From positions 682,001 to 746,000 of the forward strand of contig JAUIDI010000001.1 in assembly GCA_030428705.1 (NCBI GenBank): a DNA stretch of 64,000 nucleotides, read 5' to 3'. Both the position numbers and the translations under genes were made by a program. The stretch is from Bacteroidia bacterium (lineage in GTDB: Bacteria > Bacteroidota > Bacteroidia > Flavobacteriales > Flavobacteriaceae). The number at the start of each line of letters is the position of its first letter. The stretch's first letter is position 1. The notes under the pieces are model-generated. The model was not told the origin of the DNA, made no database searches, and saw only the letters and a program-made list of their open reading frames with translations. Shown one piece after another: positions 9,963-18,191 of the stretch.

Positions 9963-10649
9963 TTAAAAATTCGGGCTCAATGACCGGCCTTTGTAGAAAG
10001 AGTCGATAATTTCAAGTACTTCGCCCTCGGTATCGACCAATTTGATAAGGTCAAGATCATGTGGGCTGATATTGCCCGCTTCAAGCATGGTATTTTTCAC
10101 CCATTCAAAAAGCCCCTTCCAAAAATCGGTTCCGACCAATATGATCGGAAACTTTTCGATTTTGTTAGTCTGTATCAGGGTAATTGCCTCAAAAAGCTCA
10201 TCGAGGGTGCCAAAACCGCCCGGCATGACCACGAAGCCTTGCGAGTATTTTACGAACATCACCTTTCTGACAAAAAAGTAATCGAAGTCAAGGCTCTTGT
10301 CGGGATCTATGTATGGGTTGTCGTGTTGTTCGAAAGGAAGATCGATGTTTAATCCGACCGAAGTTCCCCCGGCCAAATGTGCCCCTCTGTTGCCTGCTTC
10401 CATAATACCGGGCCCGCCCCCTGTAATTACCCCATAGCCTGCTTCGGAAATCGTTTTGGCGATACTGACCGCCAATTCGTAGTATTTCTGGTTTTCTTGT
10501 GTACGCGCCGAGCCAAAAATCGAAACACAAGGCCCGATGGCGCTCAAACGCTCATAACCATTGACGAATTCGCCCATAATCTTGAATATCGCCCATGAGT
10601 CGTTCGTCTTGATCTCGTTCCAACCTTTATGATGCTGTTCTTTTCTCAT
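9963..10649 (-). CDS. LOG/TIGR00730 family Rossmann-fold protein
   Basis: 228 residues with the family signature PGGFGTLDELFEAI (about 137-150) and the N-terminal VSIFGSARTQ followed by GYGVITGGGPGIMEAGNRGA. These motifs form the nucleotide pocket of LOG-type phosphoribohydrolases, which release a free base from nucleoside 5'-monophosphates, and of related lysine decarboxylase-like proteins. The cytosolic role in flavobacteria is not fixed. It lies 21 bases downstream of uvrA and upstream of the M1-like gene on the same strand, so the three may be co-transcribed. Confidence 0.88.
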   Translation of the reverse strand: MRKEQHHKGWNEIKTNDSWAIFKIMGEFVNGYERLSAIGPCVSIFGSARTQENQKYYELAVSIAKTISEAGYGVITGGGPGIMEAGNRGAHLAGGTSVGLNIDLPFEQHDNPYIDPDKSLDFDYFFVRKVMFVKYSQGFVVMPGGFGTLDELFEAITLIQTNKIEKFPIILVGTDFWKGLFEWVKNTMLEAGNISPHDLDLIKLVDTEGEVLEIIDSFYKGRSLSPNF

Positions 10650-10670
10650 ATGATTGTTTCGTTGGTATTG

Positions 10671-13541
10671 TTAATTGGTCTCCATTTGTAATGTTGTATC
10701 CGATGATATGGACTCCAGTTCCTTCCTTAAGAATTCTGCCGTATAACTCTTCTTGTCTTTGGCGACAACCTCGGGCGTGCCCTTAGCCACGACCATGCCT
10801 CCACCACGCCCCCCTTCGTAACCGATATCGATAATATGATCCATCATTTTGATGACATCCATATTATGCTCGATTACCAAGACCGTATTGCCTTTGTCTA
10901 CCAAACGGTTCAAAACTTCCATTAGTACCCTAATATCCTCAAAATGAAGCCCGGTTGTAGGTTCATCGAGAATATAGAACGTATTTCCTGTATCCCGTTT
11001 TGATAGCTCCGTCGCCAATTTTATTCGTTGGGCCTCGCCTCCCGATAAAGTCGTCGATTGTTGCCCCAAGGATATATAGCCAAGGCCGACATCTTGTATC
11101 GTCTTTAACTTACGATGAATTTTAGGAATGGCCTCAAAAAAATCGACGGCTTCGTTGATGGTCATTTCCAAAACGTCGGCTATCGATTTGCCCTTATACC
11201 TTATTTCCAAGGTTTCACGATTGAAACGTTTGCCATTACAGGTTTCACATTCAACGTATACGTCGGGTAGAAAGTTCATTTCTATCACCCGAAGCCCTCC
11301 CCCTTGACAGGTTTCACAGCGTCCGCCTTTTACATTGAAACTAAAGCGCCCTGGCTTATAGCCCCTGATGGCCGCTTCGGGCGTCTTGGTGAACAGCGAA
11401 CGTATTTCACTGAAAACACCGGTGTAGGTGGCTGGGTTTGACCTTGGGGTTCGCCCAATCGGTGATTGGTTAATATCTATGACCTTGTCGATATGCTCCA
11501 ATCCTAATATTTTCTTATAAGGCATTGGTTTTTTAACCCCATTGAAATAATGGGCGTTCATGATAGGGTATAGGGTTTCGTTTATTAAGGTGGATTTACC
11601 ACTGCCAGAAACCCCGGTAACCCCGATCATTTGACCCAATGGAAAATCGACTGTGATATTCTTCAGGTTGTTTCCCGTACATCCGGACAAAATAATTTTA
11701 TGTCCATTGCCCTTTCTTCGTTCAATGGGGGTGGGAATCTCTTTTTTCCCTGTGATATAGTCCGCGGTAAGGGTACTATGGTTTTTTAACTCTTTCGGAG
11801 GCCCTTCCGAAATGATTTCGCCGCCATGACGACCGGCTTTGGGACCGATATCTATCACATGGTCGGCACGTTCTATCATATCGCGGTCATGTTCAACCAC
11901 GATAACGGAATTACCGATATCCCTAAGGGATTCCAAGGAAGTAATCAAGCGATTGTTGTCACGCTGATGAAGTCCGATACTGGGTTCGTCGAGAATATAG
12001 AGTACGCCGACCAATTGCGAGCCGATTTGGGTCGCCAACCGGATACGTTGCGCCTCACCCCCGGAAAGTGACTTTGAACTTCGGTTCAAAGAGAGGTAAT
12101 CGAGCCCGACATCCAACAAAAATTGAATGCGCACGGAAATTTCCTTGATAATTTCCTCGGCTATCAGTTTTTGATTTCCTTCAAGGTTCTGGTCAAGGCC
12201 TTTAAAGAATAGGCCCAAGTCGGCAATGTCAAAGTGCGCCAGTTCCGCAATGTTCTTTTCATTGATTTTGAAATTCAACGATTCCTTTCGAAGACGTGAT
12301 CCTTCGCAGGTCGGGCAGACAATTTTGTCCATGTATTCTTTGGCCCATCGTTTTATCGAAGTAGAATCCGCTTCCTCGAACTGGCTCTTTATAAAGTTCG
12401 CAATACCCTCATAATCGATTTTATAGTTGCGCTTTACGCCTAAAGTCTTGGATTCGACCTCAAAAGTATCCTGCCCTCCGTTCAACAAAACCTGAATTGC
12501 CTCATCGGGAATTTTGGAAATAGGATCGGTGAGTTCAAAGCCGTAACGCTGGGCGATAGTCTCAATCTGCTTGAATGCCCATGACTTTTTGTATTCGCCC
12601 AAAGGGGCGATTCCTCCGGATTTAATGGAAAGTTTTTTGTTCGGGAAAATTTTGTTTTCATTGACCTCATAGACATGACCAAGCCCGTTGCAATGTGGGC
12701 ACATTCCCTTAGGGGAATTGAACGAAAAGGTATTGGGTTCGGGCGCAGGGTACGAAATGCCCGTAGTGGGGCACATCAGGTCGCGACTGAAGTAGCGTGG
12801 TTCCGTAGCTCCCTCTTCCAAGACCATGAGTACATTGTTGCCGCTGTACATGGCCGTATTGATGGTTTCGGCCAAGCGTTTATCCAGTTCTTCGGAGACA
12901 CCTATTTTCAAACGGTCGATAACGATTTCGATATCATGGGTCTTGTACCGGTCGACTTTCATGCCCTTTACGATATCCTTGATCTCGCCATCGATACGGA
13001 CTTTTACAAAACCTTGTTTGCCGATCTGCTCAAAAAGCTCGCGATAATGTCCTTTTCGCGATTTGATGATGGGCGCCAGCACATTGATCTTCTTGTCGAC
13101 GTAATCGGTTTTGATAAGTTCCTTGATCTGTTCGTCGCTATAACTGACCATTTTTTCACCCGTATTATAACTGTAGGCGTCGCCCGCCCTTGCGAACAGC
13201 AGTCTTAGAAAATCATAGATTTCGGTAATGGTACCTACGGTCGATCGTGGGGATTTCGAGGTCGTTTTTTGTTCAATGGCGATAACAGGGGAGAGGCCGT
13301 CGATCTTATCGACGTCAGGACGTTCAAGTCCGCCTAAAAATTGACGGGCATAGGCCGAAAAAGTTTCGATATACCTACGTTGGCCTTCGGCATAAATGGT
13401 ATCGAAAGCAAGGGACGATTTTCCGCTTCCGGAAAGGCCGGTGATGACCACCAGTTTCTCCCTTGGAATCGTAACATCGATATTTTTGAGATTATGAACG
13501 CGAGCCCCTCGTACCTCAATATTTTCCTCGTAGTCTATCAT
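10671..13541 (-). CDS. uvrA: Excinuclease ABC subunit A
   Basis: 956 residues with the full UvrA layout: first Walker A (GLSGSGKSS, about 34-42) followed by the diagnostic [20 protein letters not shown], zinc-binding Cys pairs ([17 protein letters not shown]), the first ABC signature [12 protein letters not shown], a second Walker A ([17 protein letters not shown]), the second Cys cluster (CETCQGGG and CETCNGKRF) and the second signature [12 protein letters not shown]. UvrA dimerises, scans DNA for bulky lesions and hands them to UvrB for nucleotide excision repair. The length is slightly above the usual 940 residues because of a short C-terminal tail. Transcribed first in the minus-strand group with the LOG gene. 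Confidence 0.97.
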   Translation of the reverse strand: MIDYEENIEVRGARVHNLKNIDVTIPREKLVVITGLSGSGKSSLAFDTIYAEGQRRYIETFSAYARQFLGGLERPDVDKIDGLSPVIAIEQKTTSKSPRSTVGTITEIYDFLRLLFARAGDAYSYNTGEKMVSYSDEQIKELIKTDYVDKKINVLAPIIKSRKGHYRELFEQIGKQGFVKVRIDGEIKDIVKGMKVDRYKTHDIEIVIDRLKIGVSEELDKRLAETINTAMYSGNNVLMVLEEGATEPRYFSRDLMCPTTGISYPAPEPNTFSFNSPKGMCPHCNGLGHVYEVNENKIFPNKKLSIKSGGIAPLGEYKKSWAFKQIETIAQRYGFELTDPISKIPDEAIQVLLNGGQDTFEVESKTLGVKRNYKIDYEGIANFIKSQFEEADSTSIKRWAKEYMDKIVCPTCEGSRLRKESLNFKINEKNIAELAHFDIADLGLFFKGLDQNLEGNQKLIAEEIIKEISVRIQFLLDVGLDYLSLNRSSKSLSGGEAQRIRLATQIGSQLVGVLYILDEPSIGLHQRDNNRLITSLESLRDIGNSVIVVEHDRDMIERADHVIDIGPKAGRHGGEIISEGPPKELKNHSTLTADYITGKKEIPTPIERRKGNGHKIILSGCTGNNLKNITVDFPLGQMIGVTGVSGSGKSTLINETLYPIMNAHYFNGVKKPMPYKKILGLEHIDKVIDINQSPIGRTPRSNPATYTGVFSEIRSLFTKTPEAAIRGYKPGRFSFNVKGGRCETCQGGGLRVIEMNFLPDVYVECETCNGKRFNRETLEIRYKGKSIADVLEMTINEAVDFFEAIPKIHRKLKTIQDVGLGYISLGQQSTTLSGGEAQRIKLATELSKRDTGNTFYILDEPTTGLHFEDIRVLMEVLNRLVDKGNTVLVIEHNMDVIKMMDHIIDIGYEGGRGGGMVVAKGTPEVVAKDKKSYTAEFLRKELESISSDTTLQMETN

Positions 13542-13685
13542 TTTTCAAAGCAAGGATGCAAAAGTACGATTTTGAAGAGTAAAATGGAACTGGGAGTTAT
13601 TTATATATTCGGTTGTTCGGTGTCAACGTTCGAAGCGAGTGAATGGCACTATCTATCGATTAGGTTGTCTAGCGTTATCTTGAAA

Positions 13686-14462
13686 TCAGACAGCTTCCTT
13701 CTTCTCGCTTAGATATTTCCAATAACGTTTTGGCACGTGCTGTGTATGCAGCTTTTTGTTGATGCGCGATTTGATATGGGTACTTTTAAAATAGTTGTTC
13801 CATAAATCTTGATAATCGTATTCTTGCGTGCCGAAAGCCGAACTTCTTTTGATACTGTTCGAATATACCTCTTGAAGGTCTAATGAAATGATTTCCACAC
13901 GTTCCAAATCGTAAAACAATCCGTATTTGCGCTTTACATCATAGATGATCCATTGTTGGTCGGCGTAGCGCGAACGAAAATGTTTTGAAATCAACGGCAG
14001 TACATCAAAATCAGGCTCGATATTGGCGAAATAAACATCGTCTTTTGTCAATTGAAACCGTACAAAGGCCTCCATTCTATGTTTTTCGCGTCCGACGCTT
14101 TTGGCCAATTGACCAACTTTCAGGACAATGCCATCGGAATAATCGGAATGTTCGGAGGATGGCGCGGCGAACAATTTTCTAACATACCGATAGAGTAGGA
14201 GTTCTACACCCTTGCTTTCGCTCATATAGGCAAAGTAAATATTCTTGATGGCCGAACTGCTTTTGGACTGAATACCGTTCCAGACCCGTTTTGCTTTTTC
14301 GATATTGGTGAAAATGGTTTCCGTGTCGGAAAACAGTCCGTTTTGGCTTACGGAGTTCTTTTGAATGTCGGTAACTTTGATTTTTTCCTCGAACGCGACG
14401 AAAATGGCCGTCAAAAAACCATTGAAACTTCCATCATAAATTAGAATCTTTGAATCGTTCAT
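13686..14462 (-). CDS. TIGR03915/DUF4130-type DNA metabolism protein
   Basis: 258 residues beginning KILIYDGSFNGFLTAIFVAFEEK, which is the recognisable start of the TIGR03915 family, and containing the downstream block WIIYDVKRKYGLFYDLERVEIISL of DUF4130. Family members almost always sit next to a radical-SAM protein of the TIGR03916 family, and some are fused to a uracil-DNA-glycosylase-type domain, so a DNA repair or modification role is suspected but unproven. Here the start lies two bases after the stop of that partner, implying translational coupling. It should share the S24-controlled promoter upstream of the partner. Confidence 0.87.
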   Translation of the reverse strand: MNDSKILIYDGSFNGFLTAIFVAFEEKIKVTDIQKNSVSQNGLFSDTETIFTNIEKAKRVWNGIQSKSSSAIKNIYFAYMSESKGVELLLYRYVRKLFAAPSSEHSDYSDGIVLKVGQLAKSVGREKHRMEAFVRFQLTKDDVYFANIEPDFDVLPLISKHFRSRYADQQWIIYDVKRKYGLFYDLERVEIISLDLQEVYSNSIKRSSAFGTQEYDYQDLWNNYFKSTHIKSRINKKLHTQHVPKRYWKYLSEKKEAV

Positions 14463-14464
14463 AA

Positions 14465-15727
14465 TCAGGCGAATAATTTAAGTTGTGTGCTGTATTCTTT
14501 TCTAAACTTCCCAACGGAATTTCCTAAAATCTTTCCCTTTATCGTTGATGCCTCCAAATCACGATGTTCCCATCGTGCCGAATCGCAGACCATAAAGTAT
14601 TTGGCTCTGTTCAGGGCAACACCTATCTTTTTAAGGTGTTCCCAGTTCAGTTTTCGAAAACGCCTTGCGCTTACGATTTTGTGAACGGACTGTATTCCCA
14701 ATCCCGGTACTCTTGCCAACATTAGTTTATCGGCCGTATTGACATCGATAGGGAAGAAATCCAGATTGCGCAATGCCCATCCGAGTTTGGGATCCACGTC
14801 GATATCAAGGTTGGGGTGACGGTCATTTAACAATTCCTGTACTTGAAATCCATAGAACCTTAGCAACCAATCCGTTTGGTACAACCTGTTTTCCCGAAGC
14901 ATAGGCACCTGGCTACCTAAGGCAGGCAAACGTCTATCATCGGCAATGGGTACGTAACCTGAATAATATACCCGCTTCATTTGGTACTTTTTATAATAAT
15001 ACGTTGCCGAGTACATGATTTCCTTATCGGATTCGCCCGTCGCGCCGATTATCATTTGGGTGCTCTGTCCCGCAGGGGCAAACTTCGGAGTGCTTTTGAT
15101 AACCTTTTGTTCGGCCCTGAATTGAATGATCTCGTTCTTGACCTTCGTCATCGGTCTTGTAAAATCTTCATGTTTTTTGTCGGGCGCCAATAATTTAAGG
15201 CCGGAAATAGTGGGGATTTCAATGTTTACCGATAACCGATCGGCATATAATCCGGCCTCATACATTAATTCATCACTCGTCCCGGGGATCGATTTTAAAT
15301 GGATATACCCATTAAAACGTTCCTCGGCACGCAATTTTTTGGCGACCGCGACCAATCGCTCCATGGTATAATCGGCACTTTTAAAGATACCGGAACTCAA
15401 AAAAAGTCCTTCGATATAGTTTCTGCGGTAAAAATTGATGGTCAGGTCGACGACTTCCTGAATTTTGAAAGCCGCCCTTTTGATGTCATTGCTTTTTCGT
15501 GTCACACAATAGGCACAGTCATAAATGCAATAATTGGTCATCAGGATCTTTAGAAGCGATACGCACCGCCCATCTTCGGTATAACTATGGCAGATGCCCA
15601 TACCCGAGCTATCGCCGAGCCCCTTGTTCGTATTCGTTCGTTTGCTACCGCTACTGGAACATGAAACATCGTATTTGGCGGCGTCGGCCAAGATATTCAG
15701 CTTTTGTTTGATTCGTTCGAAGGACAT
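14465..15727 (-). CDS. Putative DNA modification/repair radical-SAM protein (TIGR03916)
   Basis: 420 residues. The radical-SAM cluster motif is CIYDCAYC (C67, C71, C74; CX3CX2C) and is preceded by a conserved GMGICHSYT segment. Near the C-terminus, ARVPGLGIQSVHKIVSARR reads as a helix-hairpin-helix DNA-binding motif (about 330-350). Together with the adjacent DUF4130 protein this is the TIGR03915/TIGR03916 pair. The chemistry is unknown; binding to DNA is inferred from the helix-hairpin-helix. The start codon lies 100 bases from the divergent S24 repressor gene, and three palindromes between them suggest co-repression. Confidence 0.88.
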   Translation of the reverse strand: MSFERIKQKLNILADAAKYDVSCSSSGSKRTNTNKGLGDSSGMGICHSYTEDGRCVSLLKILMTNYCIYDCAYCVTRKSNDIKRAAFKIQEVVDLTINFYRRNYIEGLFLSSGIFKSADYTMERLVAVAKKLRAEERFNGYIHLKSIPGTSDELMYEAGLYADRLSVNIEIPTISGLKLLAPDKKHEDFTRPMTKVKNEIIQFRAEQKVIKSTPKFAPAGQSTQMIIGATGESDKEIMYSATYYYKKYQMKRVYYSGYVPIADDRRLPALGSQVPMLRENRLYQTDWLLRFYGFQVQELLNDRHPNLDIDVDPKLGWALRNLDFFPIDVNTADKLMLARVPGLGIQSVHKIVSARRFRKLNWEHLKKIGVALNRAKYFMVCDSARWEHRDLEASTIKGKILGNSVGKFRKEYSTQLKLFA

Positions 15728-15746
15728 TTTATTTTTGTAATTAATC

Positions 15747-15754
15747 CAAAATTA
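15747..15754 (-). promoter_or_regulatory. -7 box for the radical-SAM/DUF4130 operon
   Basis: On the minus strand this reads TAATTTTG, a perfect match to TAnnTTTG, 20 bases from the radical-SAM start codon. The first operator-like palindrome (15755-15767) abuts it directly, which would allow repression by steric block. Confidence 0.55.
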
Positions 15755-15808
15755 TGGAATAATTCCTAATTATGGAAATATTCCAAATAAAATTTTGGAA
15801 ATAATCCA
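15755..15808. promoter_or_regulatory. Three operator-like palindromes for the S24 repressor
   Basis: Three 13-base near-palindromes of the form TGGAA(A)TAwTCCA occur at 15755-15767 (TGGAATAATTCCT), 15773-15785 (TGGAAATATTCCA) and 15796-15808 (TGGAAATAATCCA). Starts are 18 and 23 bases apart. The outer two touch the -7 box of the radical-SAM operon and lie between the -33 and -7 boxes of the repressor gene. They are the obvious binding sites for the adjacent HTH protein, controlling both directions. The sites are seen; the binding is inferred. Confidence 0.7.
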
Positions 15809-15823
15809 TAATTTGTATATTTG
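15794..15823 (+). promoter_or_regulatory. Promoter of the S24 repressor gene
   Basis: TTTG at 15794-15797 and TATATTTG at 15816-15823 are separated by 18 bases, matching the Bacteroidota -33/-7 layout. The ATG at 15828 is only five bases beyond the -7 box, so the transcript may be leaderless or nearly so. The third operator palindrome lies between the two boxes. Confidence 0.6.
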
Positions 15824-15827
15824 AAGT

Positions 15828-16592
15828 ATGGAAAATGAATTGACGCTCAAACGCTTTACCGACATACGTCGCGAATTGGGTTACACCCAGGCCGAATTTG
15901 CCAAATTATTGGGTATCTCAAATACCACGGCCGATATCGAAAGGGGGCGTACAAAATTATCGGGCAAGGTCGTGGCGGAACTTTTAAGGCAGTTTAAGAT
16001 CAATCCGTTGTGGCTGTTCGGGGAAAGTGAGTCTCAATATCTGGAAACTTCGAACACAAGCGTCATACCGAAAGTGGTGACCGTCGATTCTTCGGACCAA
16101 GACAATATGGTCTTGGTCAATGCAAAGGCTGCGGCGGGTTATCCTCAGAACATCCAGGATTCCAGTTGGTACAAACAATTGCCGGCCTTTGATTTGCCCA
16201 TACCCGAATTCAGAAACGCTACGTATCGGGGTTTTCAGGTAGAGGGGGACAGTATGCTGCCCAATCTGAAACCCGGTGAGTGGGTGTTGGCACGGGCCGT
16301 CGAGCATATCGATAATGTGAGCCCCAATAAAATGTATGTTGTGGTCTTACAGGATGCGGTGCTCGTCAAAAAAATCGAAAAACGCCCGAATTCGAACAAC
16401 ATTACCTTGGTCTCCTTGAACGAAACGTACCCTCCCTATGAAATAAAACCTTTCCAAATTCAGGAAATCTGGCAAGTCAGCAGTAAGATTACTTTTGGAG
16501 AGGATGCGACCACTGAAAAAGGACTTTTGAAACAATTGCAGGAGTCGATGGACGAGTTAAAGAAACAATTTAATAAACAACAGGCAAGTTAG
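15828..16592 (+). CDS. LexA-like repressor: XRE HTH plus S24 peptidase
   Basis: 254 residues. An N-terminal XRE helix-turn-helix (about 8-62, TQAEFAKLLGISNTTADIERG) is followed by an S24 domain. The self-cleavage elements are visible: an Ala-Gly pair in NAKAAAGYP (A103-G104), the nucleophile region VEGDSMLP (S142) and the lysine region DAVLVKKIEK (K181 or K182). This is the architecture of LexA and CI-type repressors that inactivate themselves when RecA is activated. It is divergent from the DNA-repair radical-SAM operon with three palindromes between them, so control of that operon and of itself is likely. A C-terminal helical tail (residues about 230-254) is rich in Glu, Lys and Gln. The stop overlaps the stop of the convergent GNAT gene by four bases. 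Confidence 0.88.
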   Translation: MENELTLKRFTDIRRELGYTQAEFAKLLGISNTTADIERGRTKLSGKVVAELLRQFKINPLWLFGESESQYLETSNTSVIPKVVTVDSSDQDNMVLVNAKAAAGYPQNIQDSSWYKQLPAFDLPIPEFRNATYRGFQVEGDSMLPNLKPGEWVLARAVEHIDNVSPNKMYVVVLQDAVLVKKIEKRPNSNNITLVSLNETYPPYEIKPFQIQEIWQVSSKITFGEDATTEKGLLKQLQESMDELKKQFNKQQAS

Positions 16593-17014
16593 CTTAAAAC
16601 CAATCGGTAAAGCCCGCTATTTTTTAATTGAAACCCTAAGCTTTTGTACAGATTGATGGCTGGTGTTCGATGATGGCCGGAGAATAGCAATACTTCGTCC
16701 AGTTTTTGGTTCTTGGCCACTTCCAATAGTTTTTCCATTAGTTTTCTGCCGATTCCCTTCCCCCTGTGTTTTTCATCCACTACAACATCCTCAATCATGC
16801 CCTTATGGCCTGAAATGACCTTATAGGTGGCCATCAATGCGATTCCGGCCACACGATCTTCCGATGTACAAATTGCGAAAACCAAGTTTTCTTCTTCGAC
16901 TAATTGTTTTAAAGGAAGTTGTTTTATGTTGGAATTCAATTGGTTGTATAATTCTGTAATCCTAGTTTGAAGGAGTTCGTCCACTTGGTTTTTTGTAAGA
17001 ATGGTAATGATCAT
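16589..17014 (-). CDS. GNAT family N-acetyltransferase
   Basis: 141 residues with the acetyl-CoA pyrophosphate loop DEKHRGKGIGRKLMEKLLEVA (motif A, RGKGIG near 87-92) preceded by the beta-strand GMIEDVVV, and a motif B strand VLLFSGHHRTPAINLYKSLGF. It should transfer an acetyl group from acetyl-CoA to an amine; the substrate cannot be told from sequence. It is a single-gene unit, convergent with the S24 repressor (four-base overlap of stops) and divergent from the glutamate-receptor-like channel. Confidence 0.9.
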   Translation of the reverse strand: MIITILTKNQVDELLQTRITELYNQLNSNIKQLPLKQLVEEENLVFAICTSEDRVAGIALMATYKVISGHKGMIEDVVVDEKHRGKGIGRKLMEKLLEVAKNQKLDEVLLFSGHHRTPAINLYKSLGFQLKNSGLYRLVLS

Positions 17015-17114
17015 AAAGAATACTTTTTATAAAGTTATGAAGATGTGGTTCATTCGTAAGACAATTCCAAAAAATTGGCATTTATCGTATATTTAAAAAC
17101 TGACCATTCACTAG

Positions 17115-18191
17115 ATGAAAAAAGTAATCCTACTTCATGCCATCCTCTTTCTTTTCGTTGAAAAAGGCAGTTCCCAGGCCATAAACGATACCTTGATCGT
17201 TGGCTATACGACAGCACCACCTTTTATAGTAAAGAATGGCGAAAATCTTGAAGGTATAAATATTTGGCTTTGGAACCGTGTCGCCAAGGACTTGAAATTG
17301 AATCATCGTTTGGTCGAAATGGATTTTACCGAAATGCTCGATTCCCTGAAAAGTGGGGCGATAGATATAAGCATCAACCCTTTGACCATTACCAGTGAAC
17401 GCCATAAGTTGATGGATTTCACCGATTCGTTCTATGCATCGAATTCAACGATAGCCGTAGCGGAAACTTCGTCGTTTCAGAAGCTACTGGGTTTCTTAAG
17501 AGGCTTTTTTAGCGCGAATTTCATCAAGGGCATGATGGTACTTCTGTTGGTCATATTTTTATTCGGATTGATCGGATGGTATTTCGAACGCAAGAAGAAT
17601 CCCGAGCAGTTTCGAACCGGCCGCAAGGGTATTTGGGACGGGCTCTGGTGGTCTGCCGTTACCTTGACCACGGTAGGTTATGGCGATAAGGCCCCACGGA
17701 CCAGATGGGGCAAGGTGGCCGCATTGGTGTTGATGTTCGGAGGGCTGCTTTTTATTTCTGGACTTACGGCGAGTATTGCTTCGAGCCTTACGGTAAACCA
17801 ACTGAACAATAATCCTGATGGCTTCAATGCGTTCAAGGAACGTGAAGTCGGCACGATCAAAAATTCAAGCAGTCTAGGTTTTTTAAAATCCCATTTCTTC
17901 AAGAATTTAAAAGAATTTGACGGTGTGCAAGATGGCCTGTCGGCCTTGAGCAACAACCAAATCGAAGCCTTTATTTACGACGAGCCCATTCTAAAATACC
18001 GTATCGCACAGGATTCAACCCTACGAAAAATATCGATTTTACCCATAAAATTCGATGTTCAGTTCTACGCTTTCGGAGTGGCCAAAGAGAGACCGTTGTT
18101 GGAAAGCACGATTTCACAACGTATTCTGGAAATAACGGAGACCAATGAATGGCAGGTCGTACTCAACGAATATGGATTGACTGAACTCTAA
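17115..18191 (+). CDS. GluR0-like ionotropic glutamate receptor channel
   Basis: 358 residues with the prokaryotic glutamate receptor order: signal peptide (1-21), first ligand-binding lobe (about 24-120, with SERHKLMDFT, R96 the expected carboxylate ligand), first membrane helix (about 138-156), pore loop with the potassium-type filter TVGYGD (186-191), second membrane helix (about 200-224), then the second ligand-binding lobe (about 235-358). GluR0 and relatives bind amino acids with an SBP-type domain split by a two-helix K+ channel. Ligand specificity cannot be assigned. A -7-like TATATTTA lies at 17088-17095. The stop overlaps that of the convergent gamma-glutamyltranspeptidase by four bases. 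Confidence 0.88.
   Translation: MKKVILLHAILFLFVEKGSSQAINDTLIVGYTTAPPFIVKNGENLEGINIWLWNRVAKDLKLNHRLVEMDFTEMLDSLKSGAIDISINPLTITSERHKLMDFTDSFYASNSTIAVAETSSFQKLLGFLRGFFSANFIKGMMVLLLVIFLFGLIGWYFERKKNPEQFRTGRKGIWDGLWWSAVTLTTVGYGDKAPRTRWGKVAALVLMFGGLLFISGLTASIASSLTVNQLNNNPDGFNAFKEREVGTIKNSSSLGFLKSHFFKNLKEFDGVQDGLSALSNNQIEAFIYDEPILKYRIAQDSTLRKISILPIKFDVQFYAFGVAKERPLLESTISQRILEITETNEWQVVLNEYGLTEL

Noticed and set aside
12675-13208. 177-codon plus-strand frame
   Set aside because: It is fully antisense to uvrA, whose motifs are intact.
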